A DNA stretch of 64,000 bases from Listeria grandensis FSL F6-0971 (GTDB taxonomy: Bacteria > Bacillota > Bacilli > Lactobacillales > Listeriaceae): the NCBI RefSeq assembly GCF_000525835.1, contig NZ_AODD01000005.1, positions 124,001-188,000 on the forward strand, written 5' to 3'. The notes beneath the pieces are model-generated. The model did no database searches. It had not been told where the DNA came from and saw only the letters and a list, made by a program, of their open reading frames with translations. Numbering within the stretch: position 1 is the first letter of the stretch; each line of letters starts with the position of its first letter. This document shows positions 33,762-43,771 of this stretch, piece after piece. Both the position numbers and the translations under genes were made by a program.

Positions 33762-35096
33762 ATGAATCTAGAAGGTCGGTTGTTTTTGGAGGATGAGGTA
33801 ATAGATATAAACAAACTGAAACGAATCAAGGCGATAGAAATAACAAATCACAAACAGTTGTGCTTCAGATGTGGCAACAATGATGGAGAACTATTTTTTA
33901 AATCTCCGTGTAGTAATTGTGGTAGTGAGGAATGTTTGTACTGCAGAAATTGTATTATCATGGGTAAAATGACCGAGTGCAGGGAGCTCTTTTACCTGCC
34001 AAGCGAGATAAGCATTGCTCATAAGAAGCAGCAGTATTTAGTGTGGGAAGGTCAATTGTCGCATGGGCAGCAAGTAGCCTCAGATGCGGTACATCAGGCT
34101 GTGATCAATAAAAAGAACCTATTATTATGGGCAGTTGCAGGTTCGGGGAAAACGGAGATGATGTTTAAAGGTATGGAAGAAGTATTGAAAAATGGTGGGC
34201 GTCTTTGCGTAGCCTCGCCAAGAGTCGATGTGTGCTTGGAGTTATTTCCTCGTCTGCAAGAAGTTTTTCCAGCAGTGGAAATGGTTTGCCTCTACGGAGA
34301 TTCACCGGATGTATATAATGGAGAACGCTTCATTGTCGCAACAACGCATCAACTGATAAGGTTTTATGAGGCGTTCGATGTTATTTTCATAGATGAAGCA
34401 GATGCATTTCCATATGCCAAAGATCCCTTTCTCGAATATGCTGTAAAAAAGGCGCAATTAAAACAAGGATGCTCTGTATTTATAACGGCTACACCAGAAA
34501 GAAAATGGCAAAAAGAATGCAGTATCGGTAAACGGAATTTTGTAAAAGTCCCAGCAAGGTATCATAGAAAAAAGTTACCTGTTCCTCAAAAAATATGGAT
34601 TGGAGATTGGAAAAAAACACTAAAAAAGCGAAAAATATCCACTAAGGTTTTGAAATGGATACAAAAGAAATTAGCAGAAGGTTGCCCAGTTTTATTGTTC
34701 TTTCCAGAAATAAAAGTAATGCTAGAAGTGGCAACTATCCTTGAATTTCTAGGGTTTGGCCCACTACTTACCGTTCATTCAGCAGATCCCGAAAGAAAAG
34801 AGAAAGTGCAACAAATGCGCGATGGAACTATTAAATTGCTATGTACAACAACAATTCTCGAGCGTGGAGTTACCTTTACAAATGTTCAAGTGGGCGTTTT
34901 CGGGAGTGAAGGAAGAATATTTACAGAATCAGCCTTAGTTCAAATAGCAGGTCGCGCGGGTCGGAAATCTGACTATCCGGGTGGAGATGTATTATTTTTT
35001 CATCACGGCGTATCTCGTAATATGGGCTTGGCTATCGCGCAAATTAAATTGATGAACAGACTGGGAATGCAAAAAGGGCTACTAGATGGCAACTAA
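33762..35096 (+). CDS. comFA: Competence DNA-translocation ATPase ComFA
   Basis: DEAD-box-like helicase that helps pull single-stranded DNA across the membrane during transformation. The 444-residue protein has an N-terminal four-cysteine zinc motif (CFRCGNN, CSNCG, CLYCRNC), Walker A AVAGSGKTEM, a literal DEAD box (FIDEADAFPY), motif III TATPERK and the C-terminal motif VI QIAGRAGRK. Start at 33762 follows GAGGTGAT; the in-frame ATG at 33741 is upstream of that site. It overlaps comFC by 11 bases. Confidence 0.93.
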   Translation: MNLEGRLFLEDEVIDINKLKRIKAIEITNHKQLCFRCGNNDGELFFKSPCSNCGSEECLYCRNCIIMGKMTECRELFYLPSEISIAHKKQQYLVWEGQLSHGQQVASDAVHQAVINKKNLLLWAVAGSGKTEMMFKGMEEVLKNGGRLCVASPRVDVCLELFPRLQEVFPAVEMVCLYGDSPDVYNGERFIVATTHQLIRFYEAFDVIFIDEADAFPYAKDPFLEYAVKKAQLKQGCSVFITATPERKWQKECSIGKRNFVKVPARYHRKKLPVPQKIWIGDWKKTLKKRKISTKVLKWIQKKLAEGCPVLLFFPEIKVMLEVATILEFLGFGPLLTVHSADPERKEKVQQMRDGTIKLLCTTTILERGVTFTNVQVGVFGSEGRIFTESALVQIAGRAGRKSDYPGGDVLFFHHGVSRNMGLAIAQIKLMNRLGMQKGLLDGN

Positions 35097-35776
35097 GTGC
35101 ATATTGTGTAGGCGAGAGCTAGTAGCAGATATTTCATGGGGTAGTTTATTTAGCAAGGAAGAAAAACGAACAATTTGCACTACTTGTGAGTCGAAATTAG
35201 ATGAAATTGGTGATAACGCTTGTGAAAAATGTGGTCGTCGTATGAATGAAACAAGTGAAATAGTGACTTGCCAGGATTGTAAGAAATGGTCACTCGACAA
35301 GAAAATTAATTATTTACAAAAAAATGTGGCTTGCTATGAATACAATGCATTTGCAAAAGAGCTTATGGCGTTGTACAAATATAGAGGGGATTATGCTGTT
35401 GCAGTAGCTTTTTCACCAGTTTTACGAACCAATTGTATGAAATGGAGTAGAGATATAATCATACCAGTTCCAATAAGTCCCGAGCGTAGAGTGGAGCGAG
35501 GGTTTAATCAGACGGAGGGACTACTTAAATTTTCAGGCATTCCATTTGAGACGCATCTAAAAAGAGCACATACTGAAAAGCAGTCGAAAAAAACGAAGAA
35601 GGGAAAGAATCGAGCAAGAGCAATTCTTTTTTGTGGAGAACAACGAAGCTATCCAAGCGAAAGAGATACTTTTGCTGGACGATATTTACACAACAGGTGC
35701 GACACTACATTTAGCCGCGGAAGCCCTTATAAATGAAGGGGCCAAGAGCGTATCGTCACTTACTATTTTTCGCTAA
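35086..35776 (+). CDS. comFC: Competence phosphoribosyltransferase-like protein ComFC (frameshifted in this sequence)
   Basis: PRTase-fold protein needed for DNA uptake, with an N-terminal zinc motif (CILCRREL, CEKCGRR) and the segment PVPISPERRVERGFNQ. The frame breaks in the T6 run at 35627-35632. With T5 it reads through as AILFVENNEAIQAKE into the PRPP loop LLLDDIYTTGATL and ends at 35776, about 229 residues. Without correction the PRPP loop is lost. ComFC acts with ComFA, whose gene it overlaps. Confidence 0.88.
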
Positions 35777-35992
35777 AACAAAATTTTCAATCATTTCAGG
35801 TTTGCATTTGAATATTAGTGGAATGAATAGAGTAATAGCATCATACTTACTGACTACTTACATGCTAGGAATATAGTAATTTTGCTCTGTGTAAATGTTT
35901 GCAAAATATCAGGTTATAACGTAGACTGTATGTTAAGAAGTCATTCACTTCTTGTAAAGTATGAGTTGTTTTATTTCAAAGGAGGAATTGCT

Positions 35993-36556
35993 ATGCTAAA
36001 GTATAATATTCGTGGCGAAAACATTGAAGTAACGGAGCCAATTAGAGACTATGTTGAAAAGAAAATCGACAAATTAGAGCGCTATTTCAGCGAGGCTCCG
36101 GATGCTAATGTCCATGTGAATCTTAAAGTTTATTCTGACAAGAATGCAAAGGTTGAAGTGACCATTCCTCTCAAAAATTTAGTGCTACGTGCTGAAGAAA
36201 CAAGCGGGGATTTATATGCAAGTATTGATTTAATTGTAGATAAATTAGAAAGACAGATTCGTAAACATAAAACAAAAGTGAATCGTAAATTCCGTGACAA
36301 AGGTGCCGAACATGATTACTTTGCTTTTTCTGAAGTAAATAGCAGTGTTGCACCAGATGAATTCGAGAATGATAGCGAGCTAGATATTGTTCGTACAAAG
36401 GAATTTTCTTTGAAACCAATGGATAGTGAAGAAGCTGTACTTCAAATGAATTTATTAGGTCATAGTTTCTTCGTATATACAGATGCGGAGTCCGATGGTA
36501 CGAATATCGTTTATCGTCGTAAAGATGGCAAATACGGTTTGATTGAGACAAATTAA
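35993..36556 (+). CDS. hpf: Ribosome hibernation promoting factor, long form
   Basis: A 187-residue protein with an N-terminal YfiA/HPF ribosome-binding domain (about 1-100) and the C-terminal dimerisation domain (about 125-187) that joins two 70S particles into 100S dimers in stationary phase. The start [21 protein letters not shown] follows AAAGGAGG; longer frames to 35882 are artefacts. The B. subtilis homologue yvyD is under SigB and SigH control. Upstream I see only a loose SigH-like match near 35799-35826. Confidence 0.93.
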   Translation: MLKYNIRGENIEVTEPIRDYVEKKIDKLERYFSEAPDANVHVNLKVYSDKNAKVEVTIPLKNLVLRAEETSGDLYASIDLIVDKLERQIRKHKTKVNRKFRDKGAEHDYFAFSEVNSSVAPDEFENDSELDIVRTKEFSLKPMDSEEAVLQMNLLGHSFFVYTDAESDGTNIVYRRKDGKYGLIETN

Positions 36557-36574
36557 CTTAGAAATTCCTCTAAG

Positions 36575-36611
36575 AGCCGGGATCCAACAATTAGGGGATC
36601 TCGGCTTTTAT
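36575..36611 (+). terminator. Intrinsic terminator after hpf
   Basis: AGCCGGGATCC (36575-36585) pairs with GGGATCTCGGCT, followed by TTTATT. The rest of 36612-36884 holds the secA promoter and no gene. Confidence 0.85.
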
Positions 36612-36752
36612 TGTCAATACTGAGTTTTGAAATTAAGAAAAGTGAATGATAAAACGGATACTTGAAGCTATTTTTTTACTAGATAAAGCGCATAACTTAG
36701 GCTTTTATACAGAATTGGCGAAAATGCGTCGAAATGTTCACAGGAAAACAGG

Positions 36753-36782
36753 TTGTAAAAGACAGGTGAAAGATGGTAGAAT
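36753..36782 (+). promoter_or_regulatory. Promoter of secA
   Basis: TTGTAA (36753-36758), an 18-base spacer and TAGAAT (36777-36782) with extended TGG at 36774-36776. Confidence 0.6.
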
Positions 36783-36884
36783 TGTCTAGTGTGCCTGTGA
36801 TAAGGCAGTCGCGTCAGAAAATGGGAAGAGCGCGACGATTTCAACTTCAGGGAAAGTATAGAAACAGTAGAGGAGAATAAGATC

Positions 36885-39399
36885 ATGGCAGGTTTATTAA
36901 AAAAGATATTTGAATCTGGAAAAAAAGATAGCAAATAATCTAGAAAAGAAAGCAGATCAGATCGAGGCATTAGCTGATGAGACGGCGAAACTTTCTGATG
37001 ATGAATTACGTGCGAAAACAGAAGAATTTAAAGAGCGATATCAAAATGGTGAAACGCTAGATGACCTTTTGGTAGAGGCTTTTGCAGTTGCGCGTGAAGG
37101 AGGAAAGCGTGCATTAGGCATGTTCCCGTTCCGCGTTCAACTAATGGGTGGTATTGTATTACATGAAGGTAACATTGCAGAAATGAGAACTGGGGAAGGT
37201 AAAACTTTAACGGCAACGTTACCAGTCTATTTAAATGCACTCTCAGGCGGCGGCGTTCATGTTGTTACAGTCAATGAGTACTTGTCGCAACGTGATGCCG
37301 AAGAGATGGGAGTTCTATATAATTTCCTTGGTCTATCAGTTGGACTTAACCTGAATGCCCTTTCCAGTGAAGAAAAACGTGAAGCGTATGCTGCTGATAT
37401 TACGTACAGTACGAATAATGAGCTAGGGTTCGATTACCTACGTGATAACATGGTTGTGTATAAAGAGCAAATGGTTCAACGCCCACTTTCTTATGCAGTT
37501 ATCGATGAGGTCGATTCTATTCTTGTCGATGAAGCAAGAACACCGCTTATTATCTCTGGTCAAGCGGAGAAGTCAACGATTCTTTATGTTCGTGCTAATT
37601 CGTTTGTTGAAACTATGACAGTGGAGAAAGATTATACTGTTGATATCAAAACGAAATCCGTAAACATGACGGAAGAGGGTATGACAAAAGGTGAGAAGTA
37701 CTTTGACGTGGAAAACTTGTTTGATTTAGAAAATGCGACTTTATTACACCATATTGCGCAGGCTCTAAAAGCAAACTATACCATGCATTTAGATGTGGAC
37801 TACGTTGTTCAAGATGATGAGGTTCTCATTGTTGACCAATTTACTGGTCGTATTATGAAGGGGCGCCGTTTCAGCGAAGGGCTTCACCAAGCACTCGAAG
37901 CCAAAGAAGGCGTAACAATTCAAAATGAATCGCAAACAATGGCAACCATTACATTCCAGAACTATTTCCGTATGTATAAGAAATTATCTGGTATGACGGG
38001 TACAGCGAAAACGGAAGAAGAAGAATTCCGTGATATTTATAATATGCGTGTTATCGAAATCCCAACGAATAAGCCAATTATTCGTGATGACCGTGCTGAT
38101 TTAATCTACACGTCTATTGACGCGAAATTTAGCGCTGTGGCAGATGATATTGCGACGCGTCATGCGAATGGCCAACCAGTACTTGTAGGTACAGTGGCAA
38201 TTGAAACATCGGAAGTTATCTCGCATAAATTAAAACGCAGAGGCATTCCTCACAGTGTTTTAAATGCAAAGCAACATGAACGAGAAGCAGAAATCATTCA
38301 ATTTGCAGGTGAAAAAGGTTCAGTAACAATCGCGACGAATATGGCTGGTCGTGGTACGGATATTAAACTTGGTGAAGGTACCATTGAAGCTGGTGGTTTG
38401 GCTGTTATTGGTACAGAACGCCATGAGTCAAGACGTATCGATAATCAGTTGCGTGGTCGTGCTGGTCGTCAAGGTGATCCAGGTGTGACGCAATTCTATC
38501 TTTCGATGGAAGACGAATTGATGAAGCGCTTCGGTTCTGATAACATGAAATCCATGATGGAACGTTTTGGAATGGATGATGAGGCTATCCAGAGTAAAAT
38601 GGTTAGCCGAGCTGTTGAATCCGCACAAAAACGTGTGGAAGGAAACAACTTTGATTCACGTAAACAAGTACTTCAATACGATGATGTGTTGCGCCAACAA
38701 CGTGAAGTTATTTATAAGCAGCGCTATGAAGTAATCACTGCTGAAAACAATCTGCGCTCTGTTATTGAGCCGATGATTCAAAATGTCGTGAACTTTGTCG
38801 TACAATCGAACGCGCCAAGACAAGAAGATCGTGAAGAATGGAATCTACAAGGTATTATTGATTTTGTCGAGGCGAACCTTTTGCCAGAAGATGAAATCAG
38901 TGTAGATGATATTAAAAACATGGAGACATCCGATATTCAAGACTTCATTTTAGAGAAAGTAAAAGAAGCATATAACGAGAAAGAAACGTTGCTCCCAGAA
39001 GAGGAGTTCAATGAGTTCCAAAAAGTAGTATTGTTACGTGTAGTTGATACGAAATGGGTAGATCATATTGATGCAATGGATCATCTACGTGATGGTATTC
39101 ATTTACGAGCTTACGGTCAAATCGATCCGCTTCGTGAATATCAATCAGAAGGCTTTGAGATGTTTGAAGCAATGATTAATTCGATTGATGAAGATGTTGC
39201 TCGTTATATTATGAAAGCTGAAATTCGTCAAAATCTTGAACGTGAACAAGTGGCTAAAGGTGATGCGATTGATCCAAATGAAGGCAAGCCGGTTGCGAAG
39301 AGACAACCAGTTCATAAAGATCAACACATCGGCCGTAATGATCCGTGTCCTTGTGGTAGCGGTGAGAAGTACAAGAATTGTCACGGTAAAGAGAAATAG
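36885..39399 (+). CDS. secA: Preprotein translocase ATPase SecA (frameshifted in this sequence)
   Basis: Motor of the Sec export pathway. The true start is ATG 36885 ([14 protein letters not shown]) after GAGGAG. The frame breaks in the A7 run at 36920-36926; with A6 it continues as [18 protein letters not shown] to give about 837 residues. Walker A is [13 protein letters not shown], the DEAD-like box is [15 protein letters not shown], and the C-terminal zinc motif is [14 protein letters not shown]. SecA1 is essential, so the break is almost certainly an error. Confidence 0.94.
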
Positions 39400-39556
39400 A
39401 AGCAAGAAAACCAGGATATTTTTCCTGGTTTTTTGTTTGCCAGTTGGAATTCGTTACAAAGGAAGAATTTCACAATCGCAGTTTACAACAAAATATGCTA
39501 TATTATTAGAGGTGCGCATAAGTTGGCGCATGAAAAATTAAAAAGAGGTGTTGAGC

Positions 39557-40658
39557 ATGGAATTAGCTGAAATTCGTAATGAACTAGAAAAAACAACCCA
39601 ACAAATCAAAGACTTTAGGGGGTCTCTTTGACTTAGATAGCATAGAAGTGCGAATCGCTGAGTTAGAGGATCAAATGTTGGATCCAGATTTTTGGAATGA
39701 CCAACAAGCAGCACAAAAAATCATCAACGAAACAAATGGCTATAAAGAAACGTATAACGCGTTTCACGAGCTAGAAGAAGAGCAAGAGAATTTAGAACTT
39801 AGTTTAGAACTTTTGCGAGAAGAAGCTGATGAAGACTTGCATGCAGAGTTAGAAGTGGACTTAACGAAATTTGTGGCGAAGTTAACCGATTTCGAATTGA
39901 AATTAATGTTAAGTGAGCCTTATGATAAAAATAATGCTATTTTAGAGCTACATCCTGGTGCAGGTGGAACAGAGTCACAAGATTGGGGCTCCATGCTGTT
40001 ACGGATGTATCAACGCTGGGCAGATAAGAAAGATTTCAAAGTGGAAACATTGGATTATCAAGCAGGGGACGAGGCGGGCATTAAAAGTGTAACACTCCTT
40101 ATCAAAGGACATAATGCTTATGGCTACCTCAAAGCCGAAAAAGGAGTACATCGACTTGTTCGAATTTCACCATTTGATTCCTCGGGACGTCGTCATACTT
40201 CTTTCGTATCATGCGATGTGATGCCAGAAATGGATGACGATATTGAAATTGAAGTGCGTCCAGAAGATTTGAAGATAGACACGTATCGTGCGACGGGTGC
40301 AGGTGGACAGCATATCAATACAACCGATTCTGCTGTCCGAATGACGCATATCCCGTCCGGTATAGTAGTTACTTGTCAGTCTGAACGTTCGCAACTGAAA
40401 AACCGAGATCAGGCAATGAAGATGTTAAAAGCGAAACTATATCAAAAAGAACAAGAAGAAAAAGAAAAAGAGTTAGCGGAGCTTCGTGGTGAACAAAAGG
40501 AAATCGGCTGGGGAAGTCAAATTCGTTCTTATGTATTTCATCCCTATTCCATGGTGAAAGACCACCGTACGAATGTTGAAACAGGAAATACGCAAGCGGT
40601 GATGGATGGCGATATTGATGAATTTATCAATGGTTATCTGCGTTCGCGGATCGACTAA
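39557..40658 (+). CDS. prfB: Peptide chain release factor 2, with programmed +1 frameshift
   Basis: Recognises UAA and UGA. Translation begins at ATG 39557 after AGAGGTG and reaches an in-frame TGA at 39629-39631 after 24 codons. The natural frameshift signal is intact: AGGGGG (39617-39622) three bases before CTTTGAC (39626-39632), so ribosomes slip +1 and continue as [16 protein letters not shown]. The full protein has about 366 residues, with the RF2 tripeptide SPF ([16 protein letters not shown]) and GGQ in [14 protein letters not shown]. This is autoregulation by UGA, not a sequencing error. Confidence 0.96.
39617..39632 (+). promoter_or_regulatory. prfB programmed frameshift site
   Basis: Internal Shine-Dalgarno-like AGGGGG, three-base spacer, then CTT TGA C. 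This is the canonical RF2 recoding element. Confidence 0.95.
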
Positions 40659-40667
40659 GGTGCTAAT

Positions 40668-41537
40668 ATGAAAGAAATTAAACCAATTAAACGGCGAAAA
40701 CTATCGCCAAAACTGGCGAAAATAATGGAATACGTCTATGTTATTATAGGCGCCTTCATTATTGCAGTAGCGTTCAATGTCCTGTTGCTCCCAAACCATG
40801 TGGCATCAGGCGGAGTGAGCGGGATTAGTACGATCATTAACTACCTCACAGGTTGGACTCCGGCCTATATTCAGTGGGCTTTCAATATCCCCTTATTTTT
40901 TGCAGGTGTCTTTTTCTTAGGGTATCAATTTGGTATTAAAACGTTTGTGGGGACGATGATTATGCCCTTATTCGTCTATGTAACATCGGATTGGACTGTT
41001 TGGACAAATCAACCCCTTGTTGCCGCATTATTTGGTGGAGTGCTAGTTGGGATGGGACTCGGTATCGTTTTTCGGGGGAAAGCTTCTACTGGTGGTACCG
41101 ATGTCATCGCCCAAATTCTGCATAAGTTCACGAATCTATCACTAGGTATTTGTGTGGCGCTTATCGATGGCTTTGTCGTGATTGCAGCGATGTTCGTCTT
41201 TGATATCGAGTCTGGACTGTATGCTTTAATTGGTCTGTTTGCAACGAGTAAAACTATCGACCTTGTCCAAGTAGGGCTGAATCAATCGAAAACCGTGCTT
41301 ATCATTTCAGAAAAGCAAGATGAGATACGCCAAGCGATTCTTTTTAAAATTGACAGAGGGATTACGCGTTTGTCAGCAAAAGGTGGCTATACGGAAGATG
41401 AAAAGCAAATCTTACTCTGTGTCATCGCTCAATCTGAATTTTCGCGGTTAAAAGAGGTCATAAAGGAAATTGACCCGAACGCGTTTGTCGTCGTCATGAG
41501 TGCAAGTGAGGTCATGGGCGAGGGCTTCAATATTTAA
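40668..41537 (+). CDS. yitT: YitT family membrane protein
   Basis: A 289-residue protein with about five to six N-terminal membrane helices (DUF161/YitT domain) and a C-terminal cytosolic DUF2179 domain (about 205-289). The substrate is unknown. It starts 9 bases after prfB with GTGCTAA between, and may be cotranscribed with it, as in L. monocytogenes. Confidence 0.88.
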   Translation: MKEIKPIKRRKLSPKLAKIMEYVYVIIGAFIIAVAFNVLLLPNHVASGGVSGISTIINYLTGWTPAYIQWAFNIPLFFAGVFFLGYQFGIKTFVGTMIMPLFVYVTSDWTVWTNQPLVAALFGGVLVGMGLGIVFRGKASTGGTDVIAQILHKFTNLSLGICVALIDGFVVIAAMFVFDIESGLYALIGLFATSKTIDLVQVGLNQSKTVLIISEKQDEIRQAILFKIDRGITRLSAKGGYTEDEKQILLCVIAQSEFSRLKEVIKEIDPNAFVVVMSASEVMGEGFNI

Positions 41538-41553
41538 AATATAGAGCTTAAAG

Positions 41554-41590
41554 CGGCATTGATTAGTAACGTTCATGCCGCTTTATTTAT
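41554..41590. terminator. Bidirectional terminator after yitT
   Basis: TAAAGCGGCAT and ATGCCGCTTTA form an 11-bp stem with A and T tracts on both sides. Confidence 0.85.
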
Positions 41591-41826
41591 AGTACAGTTG
41601 GCAAAGTTCGTTTGTTTTTGTATAACAGTTGTGTAACAAGAAGTCCATTCTCAGTAAGGTAGTATATATTATTAGTCTCGAAGTGGTCTATTCCAATCGG
41701 TTTCGCTGTAACTATTTTTAATATCCCTGTAATGTTAATTCTGCGTAAAACACGGTACAATAAGAGAGTAATAAAAACAGTGCGGCATTTAAGGCACGTT
41801 TTTTTATGGGCTTTTTTATCGGTCAA
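41587..41826 (-). pseudogene. Possible remnant of a winged-helix protein
   Basis: A 79-codon minus-strand frame opening at TTG, with no ribosome site. The middle and end resemble a winged helix: a helix RVLRRINITGILKI, then NIYYLTENGLLVTQLL, the strand-turn-helix pattern of MarR/PadR or replication-relaxation proteins. It ends exactly at the bidirectional terminator, as a convergent gene would. The N-terminal part runs through terminator-like T tracts and looks non-coding, so I suspect a truncated gene. Elsewhere 41538-42106 holds only the ftsE promoter and AT-rich sequence. Confidence 0.3.
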
Positions 41827-41960
41827 TAGAATTTGTGGGGCTTTTTATAAAATTAGCAATTAAAATGTGGATGTAAATAAAGATGTTGCAAATAAAATAA
41901 AACTTGTCATTGGTTGAAATATAACTGTAACCTAATTAACCTGAACCTGAAAGATTGAAG

Positions 41961-41969
41961 TGTTATAAT
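41961..41969 (+). promoter_or_regulatory. Extended -10 promoter of ftsEX
   Basis: TGTTATAAT, a consensus -10 with TGn extension, lies about 138 bases before ftsE. Confidence 0.5.
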
Positions 41970-42106
41970 TGATTTATGTGTTGTTACTTCAAGCATTTCA
42001 ATAAGAAATGGTGAACCTTTCATGAAACTTTACTGTATAGTTCGGTTATATCTTACATGTTATATCATTCAAACTTGATTTAAGAAAGGCATAGTTAGGT
42101 GATAAA

Positions 42107-42793
42107 ATGATTGTTATGGAAGATGTATACAAGAAGTATCCCAATGGCATTACCGCTGCGAACGGATTGAACATTCGGATCGAGCAGGGAGAATTCGTTT
42201 ATGTCGTAGGTCCGAGTGGTGCAGGTAAATCTACCTTTATCAAGATGATCTATCGTGAAGAACGTGCAACAAAAGGAACGATTAATGTGGATAAATTTGA
42301 TTTATTGCACATGAAGAATCGTGAAGTGCCATTTCTGAGAAGGCATGTCGGCGTTGTCTTTCAGGATTTTAAACTGCTACCGAGTAAGACCGTGTATGAA
42401 AATATTGCGTATGCGATGGAAGTAGTAGAAGAAGATCCGAAAGTCATCAAAGATCGTGTCATGGAAGTGCTAGACTTAGTAAACTTGAAACATAAAGTCA
42501 GAATGCTACCAGATGAGTTGTCTGGCGGGGAGCAACAACGGATTTCGATTGCTCGCTCGATAGCAAATATGCCACAGGTTTTAATTGCAGATGAACCAAC
42601 TGGAAACCTCGATCCTGATACGTCATGGGAAATCATGAATATCCTTGAAGAAATAAGTAATCGCGGAACGACAATCGTAATGGCGACGCATAATAAAGAG
42701 ATTGTTAATACTCTTAAACATCGTGTTATCGCTATTGAAAACGGCAGAATCGTTCGTGACGAACAGCAAGGAGATTATGGCTATGAAATTTAG
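42107..42793 (+). CDS. ftsE: Cell division ABC ATPase FtsE
   Basis: ATPase that pairs with FtsX to control wall hydrolases during elongation and division. The 228-residue protein has Walker A GPSGAGKST, signature LSGGEQQR and Walker B VLIADEPTG with the switch histidine in ATHNKE. The start follows TTAGGTGAT. The downstream p45 and M23 genes encode coiled-coil hydrolases of the type FtsEX activates in B. subtilis (CwlO). Confidence 0.94.
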   Translation: MIVMEDVYKKYPNGITAANGLNIRIEQGEFVYVVGPSGAGKSTFIKMIYREERATKGTINVDKFDLLHMKNREVPFLRRHVGVVFQDFKLLPSKTVYENIAYAMEVVEEDPKVIKDRVMEVLDLVNLKHKVRMLPDELSGGEQQRISIARSIANMPQVLIADEPTGNLDPDTSWEIMNILEEISNRGTTIVMATHNKEIVNTLKHRVIAIENGRIVRDEQQGDYGYEI

Positions 42794-43670
42794 AACAGTA
42801 GGTAGACATTTTAGAGAAAGCTTTAAGAGTCTCTATCGTAACGGTTGGATGACATTTGCTGCCGCTAGTGCGGTAACAGTTACTTTGATTTTGGTCAGTG
42901 TGTTCTTCGCAATTATGATGAACATGAACAAACTAGCAGACGATGTGGAGAATGACGTGGAGATTAACGTTCATATCCAATTAACCGCGACAAAAGATCA
43001 ACAGGACGAATTAAAAGGTAATATCGAGCAGTTAAATGGCGTCGATAGTGTAACATTTTCTTCTAAAGATGAACAAATGGAGAAATTAGTCTCTACATAT
43101 GGTAAGGATTTCGAGTTATTCGAACAAGATAATCCACTTTACGATGTGTTCATAGTTCAGGCTAAGGAGCCGAGCGAGACTTCAAAAGTTGCAACCGAGA
43201 TTCAGAAAATGAAATATGTCGCAAAAGTGAACTATGGTGAAAAAACAGTAGATAAATTGTTTAATGTCTTGAAATGGGGACGATATGCTGGTATCATATT
43301 AAGTGCTGGTCTTTTACTAACAGCCATGTTCCTAATCTCGAACACGATCAAGATTGCGATTTACTCGCGTCGAACCGAGATTGAGATTATGAAACTGGTA
43401 GGGGCGACAAACTGGTTTATCCGGTGGCCGTTCGTGTTAGAAGGTGCTTGGCTGGGTCTGCTAGGATCCGTCGTACCAGTGATACTAACATTTGTAGGTT
43501 ATATTAACACCTACAAGCTTATCAATCCAAGACTTGGAGAAGGCACCAATCTTTCCTTATTGACACCAACCCCATTCATGTATGAAATTGCTGGGTTGAT
43601 CATTGCCATCGGAGTTTTGATCGGTATATGGGGGAGTGCAATATCCATCCGTAGATTCTTGAAAGTTTAA
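42783..43670 (+). CDS. ftsX: Cell division membrane protein FtsX
   Basis: Four-helix membrane partner of FtsE with a large extracellular loop (about residues 45-165) that contacts the hydrolase or its adaptor. I chose ATG 42783 (MKFRTVGRHFRESFKSL), since AAGGAG at 42768-42773 is well spaced. An ATG at 42777 in the same frame is only 3 bases from it, and the frame back to 42702 is an artefact. It overlaps ftsE by 11 bases. The protein is 295 residues. Confidence 0.93.
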   Translation: MKFRTVGRHFRESFKSLYRNGWMTFAAASAVTVTLILVSVFFAIMMNMNKLADDVENDVEINVHIQLTATKDQQDELKGNIEQLNGVDSVTFSSKDEQMEKLVSTYGKDFELFEQDNPLYDVFIVQAKEPSETSKVATEIQKMKYVAKVNYGEKTVDKLFNVLKWGRYAGIILSAGLLLTAMFLISNTIKIAIYSRRTEIEIMKLVGATNWFIRWPFVLEGAWLGLLGSVVPVILTFVGYINTYKLINPRLGEGTNLSLLTPTPFMYEIAGLIIAIGVLIGIWGSAISIRRFLKV

Positions 43671-43675
43671 CAATT

Positions 43676-43704
43676 AAATGCGTATCAGATAAAGAACGCA
43701 TTTT
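43676..43704 (+). terminator. Weak terminator after ftsX
   Basis: AAATGCGT (43676-43683) pairs with ACGCATTT (43696-43703); the T tract is short, so read-through into the hydrolase gene is possible. Confidence 0.5.
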
Positions 43705-43771
43705 CAAAAATAATGATTAAAAAAATTAAATGAAAGAAAAGCCTAGGGAGCTTTTTAGGAGGTAAAATCTT

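Noticed and set aside
35799-35826. SigH-type promoter before hpf
   Set aside because: AGGTTT and GTGGAAT are present, but the spacing is longer than the SigH norm; too weak to annotate.
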